64,000 bases of DNA from Strix aluco (lineage: Eukaryota; Chordata; Aves; Strigiformes; Strigidae): positions 19,723,764 to 19,787,763 of the forward strand of contig NC_133931.1 in NCBI RefSeq assembly GCF_031877795.1. Direction: 5' to 3'. Below the pieces are notes generated by a model. The model saw nothing but the letters and a program-made list of their open reading frames with translations, did no database searches and was not told the DNA's origin. Shown piece after piece: positions 8,684-21,121 of this stretch (its first letter is position 1; each line of letters begins with the position of its first letter). A program made the position numbers and the translations under genes.

Positions 8684-11600
8684 GAAGCAGGACCAATAAT
8701 CAAATAGCAGGGCTAATATTTAATCAAGAGAGATGCATTTTTATCCTTTTATTTTATCTCTTCTATCGAGTGAGAGCTAAGGGAAAAAAGAAAACCACTT
8801 GGTCATGACTTGCCACAAACCTCCCATGTTTTCAAACAATTGTACAATTAGTGATGATTATTTAAAATATAAAATAAGAGGCAAAGGGCAGGGAACCATA
8901 TGGCTCATGGCAGTGGCAGGAGACAAAAGGCTCTTTCAGCTTGAGGTCATTGGCTCCATTTCAGTTCAGATTAGCAAAGATTGGTAGTCATTAACTTCTG
9001 ATAGCTATAGTGACCCATATAAAAGAAGTTTAGTTCCTGGTGGACAGATGTCTTTGTATGAAAACTGCCATAACTTGAATTAACTGACCTCTTGTTTAGA
9101 GTCTCAAAAGACCCAAAGAGTGGAAAAGCATGAGGGTGCTGAGACAGAACTCTTCTCCTTCAGTACAGAATGCCAGAAGAAATTCAAGCTCAGCTGCAGG
9201 GCTTACTGGGGCTCTCTGCATCTTACTAGTCCTTTTGAAACTTCAGTTTTATGTCACTAGGCTGTCAGCCTTCTCATAGCCAGCAAGAAAGGGTCAGGAA
9301 GGAACTTTCTAAGGTTTGTTCAATAAAATCCACTTTATTTGTAAAAAATAAATTGTCAGGAAATACAAAGGTTAAGTATCAGGCAGTTTACTGGCTCACA
9401 TGGGACTCAACATACGGGATGATCAAGGGTACATGTTGTTACTAGTCACAGTTCTGTGGCACAGTAGCCAAAACCACTGATGCTATTTATTATCAGCCAG
9501 TTTCTGTGGAACATTAAAGTTGTGTTCTTGCAGTGCTGAGAAAACCGATAGAGATTGTTGTATGCACTGCTGTCACTGAACAGTGGTTACTATATATATG
9601 TCCTGTTAAAATATATTTATGTTATTATATATATGTGCATGTCCCCTCCAAAGCCAAACATGAGTGAAGAGCTCTGTACAGTCCCTGACTGCTGAGTCTT
9701 AGTAGAAACATGTGATTCACTGTCACAGCCTTGTCAGTCATGACTTAAGTCTCAAATATCAGGAATATCAAATATTTTTGAAAGGATACTTTTTTTTTTT
9801 TCCCCCACTGTGACATACCCAGAAGAGTTCTCTTGGGAAGGGGGGAGGAGATCTCCTTTATGCTCCCTTTATCCAGGAGTATGTGGCAGCAGAAGGTTCA
9901 GAATAACAAGTGGCAGGTGGAAACGTGGGGTCCTCACGTGGAGAGACAATGGCTGTTTTGCCACTTGGTTCCTCATTCCCTCTTCTCTGGCTGTTCGTGT
10001 CAGGAGACATGTGCAGCACCTGAGGCTGGCACTCACCTAGTTCAATCCCTCCTGCTTGCCAGCCATGGGTGCTGGCACGGGTGCCTTTGACTGAAGGCCC
10101 GAGGAGCTGCACTGCTCCAGGTTCATGCCTTTGGTCACTGTAAATAGCGTGATGTGGTACCCAGGCTTTAACGCTGGCCCTGCAAAAGAGATGCTGCTTC
10201 AGATGTTATCTGCTCTAACTGCCAATTTAGTTCAGTGTTATTTGGTAATTAAATGAGCAGCCTTATTAGGCGGTGCTGCTGCCCGGTAGATGATTTTGCC
10301 AGTTTATGTCATGGTACGGAGCATGTTCGCAGGCAGGAACTCAACAGTGGCCAGCATCTCCACAGTCATCTTTGGAGAGCTTACATCCTTCTGGATGTGT
10401 CATCAGGGACTCAGGATTGAATTTCTAAGGTAGATAAATGGAATAGCTTCCAGATGTAAGGAGAAGCCTTCAGCCTGTTGTGATCAGTGAGAGTAAGGAA
10501 GGAAATAGCCTGAGAAGCAGGACACGGAGGAGGAAGGTTCCTTAGCTGTCCTTTGCCTGCTGGTGAGTACATGGATACTGCCTGCAGGGCCTGACACACA
10601 GCTTGAGGTGGGGTGGTGGGGACAGTGCTGCCTCCTGTCCTGCCCTGAGGATGGGAAGAGGCTGGCTGTGGCCTCCAGAAGTGCAGGGAAAGCCATGCCA
10701 AGCAAGAGGGCAAACGGTGCTGGGCCAGGCGCAGCAAGATGGTGTGGGGCAGGAGACAAATGTCAACAGGGGATGAAAACCCTTTCACCAGCTTGGGCCC
10801 CTAACGTAAATTGCTGTACTCACCTGTGTGACAGAAACTCTAAAACTGAGGCTGGTGGTTTTGAGAGCCATTATTTTTGTTTTTTAATGATACATATGCA
10901 CAAAATTGGAGTACATTTCATTATTGCAGAAAGATGACATCTAAAGCTGTAAGGATCACAGGTTTCTTGTAGGAACCATGGCATGCCTTAATGCTGATTA
11001 TTAGTACTAGAAAAGGGAACACTCCCCTGACTGTCAGTATGTTATTATCATGTGAGAAGTTTTCTGACACTGTAAAATGCCCGTCACAGATCATGAGCCT
11101 GTAATACTCAGATGAACCCTCAAATTTTCCCTGAGCATTTTGAGGAAACATAAGTCAACCTAATAATCTAGAAATACACTGCAAAAGTGTGAGGAGTAAG
11201 AAAATTTAAGTAACAAGACACAGTTTCTTTGTTTTGGTGTTAGTGTACACTACGAAAGAGGCAAAGGAAGGCCTTCAGAGTGCAGGAGTTTAGCAGATAA
11301 AAAATCTCAGGACATTTGTCTGATCACCCAACCAGATACCTTTACAAATTACAGGACTGTGTGGGTTGGTAATGTGATATAAAACCTCTGGCCTCTCAGG
11401 TTCTCGTGCTGTGTGGTGCGACAGAGACCAAAATGCTTGCTGTCTGCTGGCTGATGTTGGAAAATGAATGTATTAGCCCGGTGGACAAGCCTTTGCATAG
11501 TTCAGCTTACATGAGGCAGTACCAAAGGCTGAGATCAAGGGAAATTAATTGCCCTCTCGTGCACCCCCGCAATTTGATTTCCCCTGCTCAGAATTTAAAT

Positions 11601-11779
11601 GCTTTAAGGGTACAAGTGTGAGAAAAATTGTTGGGGTTTTTTTTGTCGCCTGGGTTAAAGTTGTTGCATGGATCATTGGGGAGCTTTCTTCTTTGGGGAT
11701 TTAACTTTTGGGGCATACCAGGTGGGTTTTAGGTGCCCCCTGGAGTACCCTGGAAACATATCGGGATTTGTGCCGTCAG
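8684..11779. other. TMEM74 3' flank or extended 3' UTR, no gene recognised
   Basis: Mostly AT-rich non-coding sequence with a moderately GC-richer stretch near 9830-10800. AATAAA hexamers occur at 9322 and 9347. An alternating AT/TATATA stretch lies near 9590-9640. Open frames of up to about 125 codons near 10.4-10.9 kb overlap on both strands and resemble no known protein. Confidence 0.5.
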
Positions 11780-12730
11780 TCAGTTTGTTTCTGACCGACC
11801 CTAACAGCGAAACGTGACACTTTCCCATTTTCTACCTCATGACATGTCCGCAGGCCGGGCCCTGCCCTGGCCTCTGCCTTCCTGCCGGAGGGGACCCAGA
11901 GGCCTGCAGCTGGGCCGAAGGCACCTGCGCTCCCCTGTCCCGCGGTGAGGCACCGACAGCCTGCGGCTGGCTCCCCGCTCTTCAAACAGCTCCCTGGTGA
12001 CCGGTTTTCTCCGTTTGTTTTTCTCGGTTAGATGTTTGTGGCTGAGACTGGCCATTTGGGAACTGCCTGGCACCTGCTGGGGACTCTCACCAAAAAGGAG
12101 GCCTGTTGCCACATGGTCCCAGCCGCGCTGGGGCGGCGGGTGCCCAGCGTGGCTCCCAGGCACAGCCCGCCTTGCCTTCTCACTGCCAGCCCGAGCTGGC
12201 CCCGCAGCAGAAGTGTCTGAGACTCTCTCCTAGGAAGCTATGCTGGGTTGTTGCTGTTTTTCATATGTTTACAGTTTTTTAATCTTTGTAATTCTTTTAA
12301 AATTATGTCTGTAATGAATATAAAGTTTACTGACTGGGAAAGCAAGCAGTTTAATCTTGTAAAACTCCTTTTTGACCCACAACGGGGCAAAGCGTCACAG
12401 TCCATCGTGAGCTTTTCAATAGTGCATTTGATGCCTTATTATAATAGCAACAGTGTTCTGTACAGATTGAAAAATAAAAGTCTGTAAAGCCGAATGCTGT
12501 CATTATGATCCTCTTTGCTCTCGCTGAACTGCCGGTTGCAGTGGTTGGCTCTTCCCCACCATGCCGCGGGCGCAGCCCCTCGTCCTCAGCCGCCGGGAGC
12601 CAAGGCAGGGCCCACGCGGGCGGCAGGGCTGCCTGGTGAGAGGCAGCACCAGATACGGCTGTGCTGGTGCACCAGGTTTGTCCCGAGCTCACCCAGTGAC
12701 CGTGTCCCTGCCAGATGGTCCTTCCCAGTC
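11780..12730. other. CpG-rich blocks flanking an AT-rich, poly(A)-like segment
   Basis: Two CpG-rich blocks (about 11780-12220 and 12540-12730) surround an AT-rich segment (12240-12490) that ends in AATAAA at 12473-12478. A pyrimidine tract ending in TTAG at 12031 precedes an ATG at 12032, which looks like an acceptor, but the 62-codon frame after it is not recognised. This could be part of a long TMEM74 3' UTR, a non-coding transcript, or a GC-rich islet with no function. No choice can be made from sequence alone. Confidence 0.35.
12473..12478 (+). terminator. Candidate distal poly(A) signal
   Basis: The context gattgaaaaataaaagtctg, preceded by ctgtaca, at the right end of an AT-rich segment, has the look of a vertebrate 3'-UTR end. 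It lies 4.2 kb downstream of the TMEM74 stop. Confidence 0.3.
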
Positions 12731-13690
12731 AGAAAGTGCCAGACGATGCAGACTTTAAAACTCCGTTGCACCAATGTCCCACCTATCTCTGTGTAACCAA
12801 AAAAATAAAGAGAAAAGAAGGTGAGTGGGACCAGACGGGTCTGCATGAGCAGGCAGCTGGGGAGGTGCTGCAGCAGCTGAGGAGCCCCTGTCCACCATAA
12901 CCACTTGCATCATCACTTCAGTACCATGTCCTCACCCTGGCCTGGCTTGGCTGTGGCCAGGGCAGGACAACAGCTGGTGCTGGGTCCAGCGCCGGCCAAG
13001 GTGACAACGGGTGGACGCAGGGTCCCCAGAAAGGGCTAGTGGCAGCAGGTGGTGCAGGGAGAGGCACGAGCAGAGCTCCCGGAGGGCTGTGGGCTGGGCA
13101 TGGCCGCCTTGGTGGCAGCTTTACCTCCCCTTACAGAAGTGACACCAGCATGCCATGGCTGTGCCAGGGTGGGGCAGTGATGGGACGGTGCTGGCGCGGG
13201 GCCATCAGGGACAGGCACCAGCAGCTGAGCAGGTCCTCCAGGCAGCCACAGTTTGCTCCTGCCTTGCGTTTTTTGTTTCTCTCCGATGCCCAGTGCATGT
13301 CAGTTAAGCACCTTAACCACATTTGACAACCTCTGCTCCCTCCCAAATGTGATACGAAGGATCAGCCCCTTTCCTACCTCTGTCGTGTGAATCAAAGTGT
13401 GGGTGGGAGTGCTGCCATGAGTGTGGATCCAGGCTGGAGCAGGGGCTGTCTGCTGTCATATACCTGTTTCCACAGGACCGGGTACAACAGGGCCCCATAT
13501 TCGCAATTCAGGTTTCAGGCTGTTACCTTCATAACAGTAATAAATGTGTCCCTGAGGTGGCCAAATTGGTGCAGTAACATTGCACTGGTGGCAGATGTAG
13601 CCTGTGGCGTACAACTGACAGTAAGAGGTTAAGAGAGTAGGTGTATTTATAGATATCACAATCCATCAGCTTAAAGATCTGGGAGGCTTT
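12731..13690. other. Non-coding stretch, moderately GC-rich
   Basis: No recognisable gene or named repeat. An AATAAA at about 12806 lies within aaaaaaataaagagaaaag. Short overlapping open frames on both strands have no family resemblance. Confidence 0.4.
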
Positions 13691-14240
13691 CTAACTAAAA
13701 GCAAACACTAAATTCATTGTTACTTTTTTTTACAGGATTCTTCTTAATCTTATCTTTTTAAATTTTGAAGGATTCATCATCATGTACTTTATTCACAGGG
13801 ACTTTTTTCCCCCATATTTTTAAGTCCTGGCAAGGTCAAGAGTCGTGTAGACTGCAGGGAGGTGAGACTTCTCTGATTTTCTTATCAGTTTAAATTGTGC
13901 CTGTTATAAATTTGCATAAAACCAACAAGACAAGAACCTCTTCTTTGAAATGAGCCTGCTTAATATTTGTTTATGTAAATAGAAATGTGATGCCCACTGT
14001 AGAAACTTGGCCAAATAATGCATGTTTTTATTAGATTTTCAATACAAATCCACAGTTAAAATACTTCTGCAAACTTGCTTTACTAAAGACTTGTAAAGAG
14101 TTTTCTGCTCATTTATGTGCAGATTTGTGTACCTTTATGTATGGTAAAAATACTGAGATATTATCATTAACTGAGTTGCACCTCACAGGCGTTTGGCTGT
14201 GCTGTTGTGAATAAAGGCATTGCATTCTATCTAACACATG
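13691..14240 (+). other. AT-rich block resembling a 3'-UTR end
   Basis: This AT-rich block is rich in TTTAT, TGTAAAT and TTTTTATT strings. It ends in AATAAA (14210-14215) followed about 20 bases later by a T/GT-rich element (gtgttttttatt), an arrangement typical of a strong mammalian/avian cleavage site. It is on the TMEM74 strand, 5.9 kb past the stop codon, and may be the distal end of a long 3' UTR or of a separate non-coding RNA. This is an inference from layout only. Confidence 0.35.
14210..14215 (+). terminator. Candidate distal poly(A) signal with downstream GU-rich element
   Basis: AATAAA followed by ggcattgcattctatc and then a T-rich/GT-rich element, in the usual order and spacing for cleavage and polyadenylation. 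Confidence 0.4.
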
Positions 14241-14392
14241 TGTTTTTTATTCACCTGCACCCAGTATATAACCTGCAGATCAGCACTAAAAGTACTTCTG
14301 TCTGCATTGAGAAGTGAGATACCATGCAGCATGACACGTAATGTTTTCAAAAAGTCTCCTGCACATAGATATCAAAGCTCCGTAGAGAGTGC

Positions 14393-14505
14393 CCCCATTT
14401 TACAGATCAAGTGAGTCACCTCCTTTCCCCAGAGAGGCAGTTGGAGTGCTGAGGACAGAAACCAAGGCCTCTGAAGTCACAGTCCAGCACTGCTGAAAAA
14501 GCTTA
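14393..14505 (+). mobile_element. MIR-like ancient SINE remnant
   Basis: The stretch starts with ccccattttacagatcaag and continues through agagaggcag, aggacagaaaccaaggcc and cagtccagcactgctg. This follows the order of the MIR core and 3' part (CCATTTTACAGATGAGG, then ACAGAGAGG, then the ACCCAGGTCT-like region). It is badly decayed. Such fossils are rare but known in birds. Confidence 0.4.
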
Positions 14506-17500
14506 GTTATTACAGAACCCCTAGAATAAATTAATCCAAATGAGGTGGCAAATATATATTTTTTTTTTTTCCTGAAGAATGCCACTGAAGTTTAATTTCA
14601 AGTACAAAATAATTTTAAAAAATCCTAGCAAAGTCAACCCAAACTTGCTAATATTTGCAGGAATTTGAGGAAGGTTTTGCCCGTTTAAGGCATTTGTATT
14701 ATAGTAAGGGTTTTTATTTAAGGTTTCCAAAAGTCAATAGGCTTCTGTTGAAATAATAAAACACATATCTTTATATCAGCACAAAAGGCTTCTCTTTTCC
14801 AATAATAGTCTCTGCTTTGACAGATGTGTACACAGGGAAATTTAGCTGTTGTTGAATAAAACATTTCCAGAAGCAAAATTGATTTAAGTCCCTTTTGTAG
14901 AGGAAAAAAATCAATTCTTCCCATTAGAAGTATCTAAAAGATGTTGATCAGCTAGAAATGTAAATAAAGTCCTTTAATCACTGTTCTCCAACTGCAGGGT
15001 ATCCATCTACAGGAGATTGTCTTTTGTCTCTTTATAGTTTAAAATAAATTTGGTTCAACTCTTAACATGAAGCAGCTTCTGACAAACTAGCCAGAGTAAC
15101 TGCGCTTGAATGTAAAAAATATCAAGTAGCTATCCTGGTATTTTGGTATTGCTTTTCTCGAGGATTAGCTGTTCATGAAATGAATGTATACTTGATAACA
15201 ATATATCCAAGCTGGGAACAAAAATGTATTAATTGAAAGGCAAAGTAGTGGAAAGTACATGACTCTTTTCAGTTTCTATGTATTATTTTCTGATTTCATG
15301 TAATAAAGACAGCACTTTCAAGATCTCTTGATTAGTAATTGTTAAGGGCTATTAAGGGTCACGGAGGGCTATTAACAAAAAGATACAAAGTCTCTAGCTC
15401 TGTAAATCCCTAAGCTTTTGACTGCTAAGAGCTGAGATAGTATGCTGGTGCATGCTGCCCTACACTTTGTTTTAGATACAGCAATATCTTCTGCAGGCTA
15501 CTATCTGAGACAATTTTGTGATAGATGGACCTTTGATTTGATCCAGCCTGACCCTGTGTTCTCAAAACTTTGTGCTTTGCCTATAGTGAGAATACCAAGT
15601 AGCTGCTTTGCCACTGTGGCTTCCTGAAAAGGAACTACAGATCAATAAGTCACAGTCGTACCTTTGTTTTTCCCCTTCTTACAGAAATGGTAACCATGGC
15701 TGGAAGAGCTCTTGAGAGGTCATTTTCCAGTCTTCTGGAACTTCATTCACCCTCCATCAGTCCTCAAAGATAATTGTTCGTGGCTGTGAAACTGCTTTAC
15801 TCAATTCCCTGAGCACTCTGGGGTGAATTTTATAAGACTTACATGATTTAAAGATATATAACGTATCTATGTAGCCTCTTTTTCTGCTCTCTGTCAGCCT
15901 AAGTTCTTAATAAGTTCTAAAGTCTATGGATGGTCTGAATTGTTTTAGATTTTTTTTTTAATGAGGTAAAGAAAAAATAATAGGCTGAAGCACTTCAGTC
16001 TTCTCAGCGTCATTTTCAATTGTGTTCCTCTCTCCCTCCCCACAAAGCAGAAAACCTGTTCTTTCTTTGTCTTTTTTCTTCCTACTATAAATATAGAGTA
16101 CTTCCTCATGACCTTTTTTCTCTTCTAGCAGGATATCACTTGCTTTCCTTGCCTGGTGTTCCCACAAAAAAAATATTAATTATTAATTATATGTCCTAAT
16201 TTCCCCAGTGGGAAAATTTCTTAAATTTTAGGTCACTCTCATGATTAGCCAAACCAATGTTTGCAATGCTTGTTTTTCTTTCACATTTTCACATTTCACA
16301 TATGCTTATCTTGTTTCCTTAATTTTAGTTAAAGATTTGCTAAATTTCCTGAATGGCTTTTTCCTTTAAACTTTTGTTTCATGGGAGCGCACCAACTAGT
16401 GCTTTGAATTTACTGAAGTTTCTTGTTCCTTGGGGCCTCTTGTCTGGAGGCAGCTCTATACTCTGTTCATTTTTTTTTGGTACAGGTGAGCAGCCTGGTG
16501 ACTGGGTTCCCCGCTCCAGCCCACCCCCATTCGTACCTCACTCAGCCTTTCTTCAATGCAGGCACCAATGATCCAGGATGGAGATTTTGTAGCATTCTTG
16601 CTGTTTGAGCCAAACCACGTTACTAAGGAAAATACTACTGTCTTATCTATGGTATCAAATGACAATGCATGACTACTGAGATGGGAAGTATCTTCACTTA
16701 AACTTCACAGGATATTGAAACCAGTCTTAGCAAAAAGGCAAGTTAGAAGCAAAAATCAATATTGGACAGTGCTGTAATGCCTCTGTTCAGCTGCTGGTTT
16801 AAGTGGCTTGTACAGACCTTTCAAATCATGTTGCCAACAAATGGAGGAAATACAGCTTTTAAAAAGTCAGAGAGTTATTAATAGTATGTTTGACCTCCAG
16901 CTCTGCATAGTCTACAAAAAGAGCATCATTTGTCATATGCTGCTGCCTCATGCCTAATTCTGCAGCCCCTGTTGGGAAGCAGTTGCGCATAGGAGAAGTG
17001 CATTGCAGAGAGTGAGGGTCAAAGCTTTGGATCCATGATGGACTGTGGGAGGGAAGAGAGAGGAAACAGTTCGCGGTCAACCCCTGAACAGAAAGGGGGG
17101 GTACAGGAACTATTCACCTCATACATCATTCACATGCTAATGGTATTTCTTGTCCTGGTGTGTGAGAGGAGAACATTGCTGAGGTTACACTTTCAGCTTT
17201 CCAGCAGGGATAGAGAAGTATGGAGAGAAGCAAATGTCAGATGTCTTCATGAGAAAATGAATGCTGCAGCCACCATCCTGGTGTCCAAGGAGTGACCTGG
17301 GGCCCAGCACCTCCAACTGGGCTCCTCAGCAGGCTGGTCTGTCACACAGCATTTGCAGCACAAAGAAGCAGCCTGAACCTGTATTAACTTTAACCACTCT
17401 CTGCGTAACCTAAAGTGACAATCCATCTCTTACTGCTGCTATTAAGTCAGTTTTGGACAATGCCTTATCATCTGCAGGAAAAAGAAGAGGAGATGTAATG

Positions 17501-20500
17501 TAGACAGCGAGTTTCTAGGTAAAATTAGTCTGTCTGAGAAGGGGAGAAAAATGCCACGTATTGAGCTGAACAAATCTTTGCATTGATTTCTGGAACCAGA
17601 GTCCTTCTAGGAGCACCACAAATGCATGTCTTTATTTAGTGCTCAGATTCAAAGAGTTGTCATTCTCTATCCAGACAACTCCTATTAGTGTTCATATCTG
17701 GCGTGGTTCAGGGTCATGCATTATTTCTGCTTGCGCTATTCTTGCTTTACACTTTGATGCCAGCTCCACAGTCCTTCATAAGCCTCACGTACGCATGTAC
17801 ACATACAGAACACCACTGCCTTGGTGGCAGCGGGCAGTGTCCGGCTGACACATGGCACCACTGCAGCTCCAGTAATGCACACGTGAGCCTGGATAATGGA
17901 ATATATTTCTGTTCTCAAAGAGAGTCTTAAAATCCTTTTAAATATCCACAGAAATGTCATTTATATATTTTCGTCTGAGAGCCCAAATCTCATCTGTCAA
18001 TGGACATGCCTGTAGTGTGTGCTCTGTGGTCCAACAAAGAACTAGTTCCTCCTCTTTGGATGTCCTACCTTTTATCTGGTTCTGGATCCAATGCGTAGGA
18101 ATAAAAAGGAAATTATTTTATATGTCCCCTCCAATTCAGATAGGTTTAAGCCTACATTTCAGCTGGGTGGCTGAGGTAGCCTGAGATAAAATTTGAGGCT
18201 GGTAATAAGTTACTCCTCCTGCACAGAGCAAGATGAAAGGAAAGGAGTTGTGACTCAGAGAGATAAACAGCTCCTGGGGACACTCCACAGCACAGCAGTA
18301 ATAGCTCAAAGCTGTGGCTCAAAATCACAGTCTTAACCACAGTAAACAGAGCAGTTTTTAGTGCCTTTTTTTTTTTTTTTACAGCTGTGAAGTTTAAAAT
18401 CCAGGCCATGGAGGACTGACATGGAAGGTTTGTACAATATTTAAGAATCCTTCACTGGAAATGCCCCATATCCCATTTAAACATGCTATGACACACAACA
18501 ACAAACTTACATAAATAACTGTAGTCATCTATTTACCCACAGAATGAACCAATGCATTGCAAGTAGGGAGGTCTGTGTCCAAACACCGCAGGATGTGAAT
18601 CTGTCACAGCTCTGAGGGAGAGAGCGTCTTTCTTTACCTTGAAGCCTCTCTCATGGGATCCCCAAGCTAATTGCTATGTTCATCAAGATGTTTACTGTCA
18701 TTTACATAGGACAATGTTTGGATTAGTTCCTGGTTTAATGAAGGTATTTTAAGCACACACAGTTACCTGTACATCTTACTATATTATCTTGATGAACAGA
18801 AAGGGAAAAAATAGGGAAAATCTTTTTTATTCTGCTTTTGTCAGAGAAAGTATATGGAACTAAAAAGAAGAAAATGGGAGGGAGATTGAACATCTTGTCA
18901 GCAAGCAGATAGGAGTATGGATTTCATAATGGAAATATCTACAATCAAAAATTATTGGGGAAATAGATTTCACATTTCATACTGAAGTGAATTTAGTCAC
19001 CTGGATTGATGCTGTTGTAATACAGGAAGGTAATCAAGAATGTAAATCAAAAAAAAAAAAAGAAAATAAAACTCCCTTACACAGCAATACAAAAGCAATG
19101 ACTTATGGATGTTTTGGTGGTGGTCAACTGTTTTTAAGTTGCAAAATACCTATTTAATAAAATCACCAATTAGTCATTCTTTATACTAGTAAACCAATCT
19201 ATCATCAAGAATAAAAAGTCCTGATTTTGAAAACAGTCACTTGTTTTCATAAAATATGTCCTCTAGTTATGTTCAGTGTGTTCAAAGGTCCCTATCCATT
19301 TCTGTTTTAATGGAGGGGACAGTCAGTTGCTGAGAGTTTCTTATGCTACAGTATATAAGACCAATTATGTTTCTAGTGATTGTAATGGCAAAGACTTCTA
19401 TGAATTTAATTGCTTTGGACAGACCTTAAATTCTCTCTCACATAATTTTGTCATCTTTCAGAATAAAAGTTAATTTTACAATTAATTTGAGGACACTATA
19501 TTCTCCAAGTTTCCCTAAGGGCACAAATCACCCCAAAACCTTAGGCAGTGGCTTCTTGAGCAGCTGAACAAATCCAGCAGTTTTCTCGTGTTCCAAAGGG
19601 GGATCTTGTTTCTCCTCCATTCTTTCTCTCTCCTTCATGGGTCCCCCATCTCTCCCAGCCATGCCATCCCTCTCTGCCTTGTGTGCCAGCTCTAATGGTT
19701 GCCAGTCCCCTTTATAAGCTGATGCCAAGCTTGGCAGAAGACTGTTTCATGATTTTTAGAACAATTTTAATCTCTACTTTCCATTTTACTATGTCCCACT
19801 TGCTTCCCACCTTGGGAAGAAACTAAGATACTCCTGGGAATTTGCTGCCCGGGACATACACGTGTGGGTGGGGACAGACAGACCCTTGCTTGAGCTATGC
19901 CAGCTTTTGAGCTGACTGAACGCAGAGCTGACTCTGGTCTCAAGCAGCGCAGAGCTGCCATAGCATGGCACAGTGCCCAAGCAATATACTGTGCCACTCA
20001 GTGTATTAACACAGTACGTGGTTTGTGGAGTGGAAGTGCCTCATATATGGTTCATCTAGGTGTGGGCAAAGGGAGCTTGAGCTGAATGCTGCTGCCTCTG
20101 TAACCTTATGTCCTTAACTGTTGTGTCAACTGTCCTCGCTGCTCTGCCAGCCCTGCCTGTATCCCCACCTCTCTCCTCCTTTAGCATCTCCTCTCCTGGT
20201 AATTCTATATCTCTTGGATACTCACAGTGTCTTTGCTGTCATGAGCTGCATGCAAATGCTGGCCTTATTGTTCAAGATAATGCATTTCTGCTATCTCAAT
20301 GAAATATGTGTATTCCATTCGGTTTATTAGCTAATTAAACTAATCTCTAGAAAACCTTCAGAATGTCTTCTCCTCTTCTGCAGTGAAGCTGATTTATCTT
20401 TTCAGTGCTGGCAGTAGGAAAATGGTTTATATGCCCTGCAGAAAGCTTTGGTTTTCATATGTTTTTATCCAAAGTGTTTCAAAATAATCTATAAGTCAGA

Positions 20501-20756
20501 TTTTCAGGAACTTTTGGCTGGATGATCTGCAGCAAAAGCAGCATATAGAAAGTACAGGCATTGTCTGATCTTATCCCTCAAGCTGACAGAGAAACAATTT
20601 GCCACAACAGAGATTGCTTAGAAATTAAGAAATAGTTTTCTTTGGTCACAAACATGTCCCGATGGCTATTAATTTCCTTTGAGTTTATCACTGGATGACA
20701 CTCAGTGTGTCAGCTTTCAGAGTTTCATAAAAACTACTGGTAGAGAAGAAGCCAGT
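14506..20756. other. Intergenic AT-rich sequence, no gene recognised
   Basis: No open frame above about 90 codons and no recognisable protein. It holds a probable old CR1 tail near 15475-15560 (listed separately), homopolymer runs at about 15950, 18368 and 19050, and otherwise unassigned unique-looking DNA. Confidence 0.55.
15475..15560 (+). mobile_element. Fossil CR1/L3-like 3' tail
   Basis: The phrase gatagatggacctttgattt, continuing into gatccagcctgac, matches the conserved 3' end of old amniote CR1/L3 elements (TAGATGGACCTTTGGTCTGATCCAG-like). Only about 85 bases can be followed. Confidence 0.4.
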
Positions 20757-21121
20757 TCATATAATCACGGTGGAGGCTGGTGGACACCTCTGGAGCTCAT
20801 CTGGTCCAGTCACTGCTCAAGCAGGGTCAGTGAGAGCAGATTGCCCACAGCTTGTCTGGTTGAGTTTTGAGTATCTCAACACATGAGGACTCCACAGCCT
20901 CTCCGGGCAACATGTTCCAGTGTTTGACCCCCTGCACAGTTAAAAAGGTCTTTTTGATAATTAAACAGAATTTTATGTATTTCAGTTTGTGCCCGTTGCC
21001 TCTTGCTCTGTCAGTGGGCACCATAGTGAAGAGTGCGGCTTCGTCTTCTTTATCCCCCTCAGGTATTTATACACATGGATAAGATCCCCCTGAGACTTCT
21101 CTTCTTCAGGCTGAGCAGTTG
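20757..21121 (-). mobile_element. CR1 LINE 3' fragment
   Basis: Read on the minus strand this is the C-terminal ORF2 and 3' UTR of a CR1 element. On the plus strand the order is tcatctggtccagt, then ctccacagcctctccgggca, then gttccagtgtttgac, ending in cttcttcaggctgagcagt, all signature phrases of CR1 3' ends. It is 5'-truncated, as nearly all CR1 copies are, and moderately decayed. No functional frame remains. Confidence 0.85.

Noticed and set aside
12032..12220. Extra coding exon after an acceptor-like tract
   Set aside because: The 62-codon frame has no recognised homology and no clear donor follows. Kept only as part of a finding on possible transcription.
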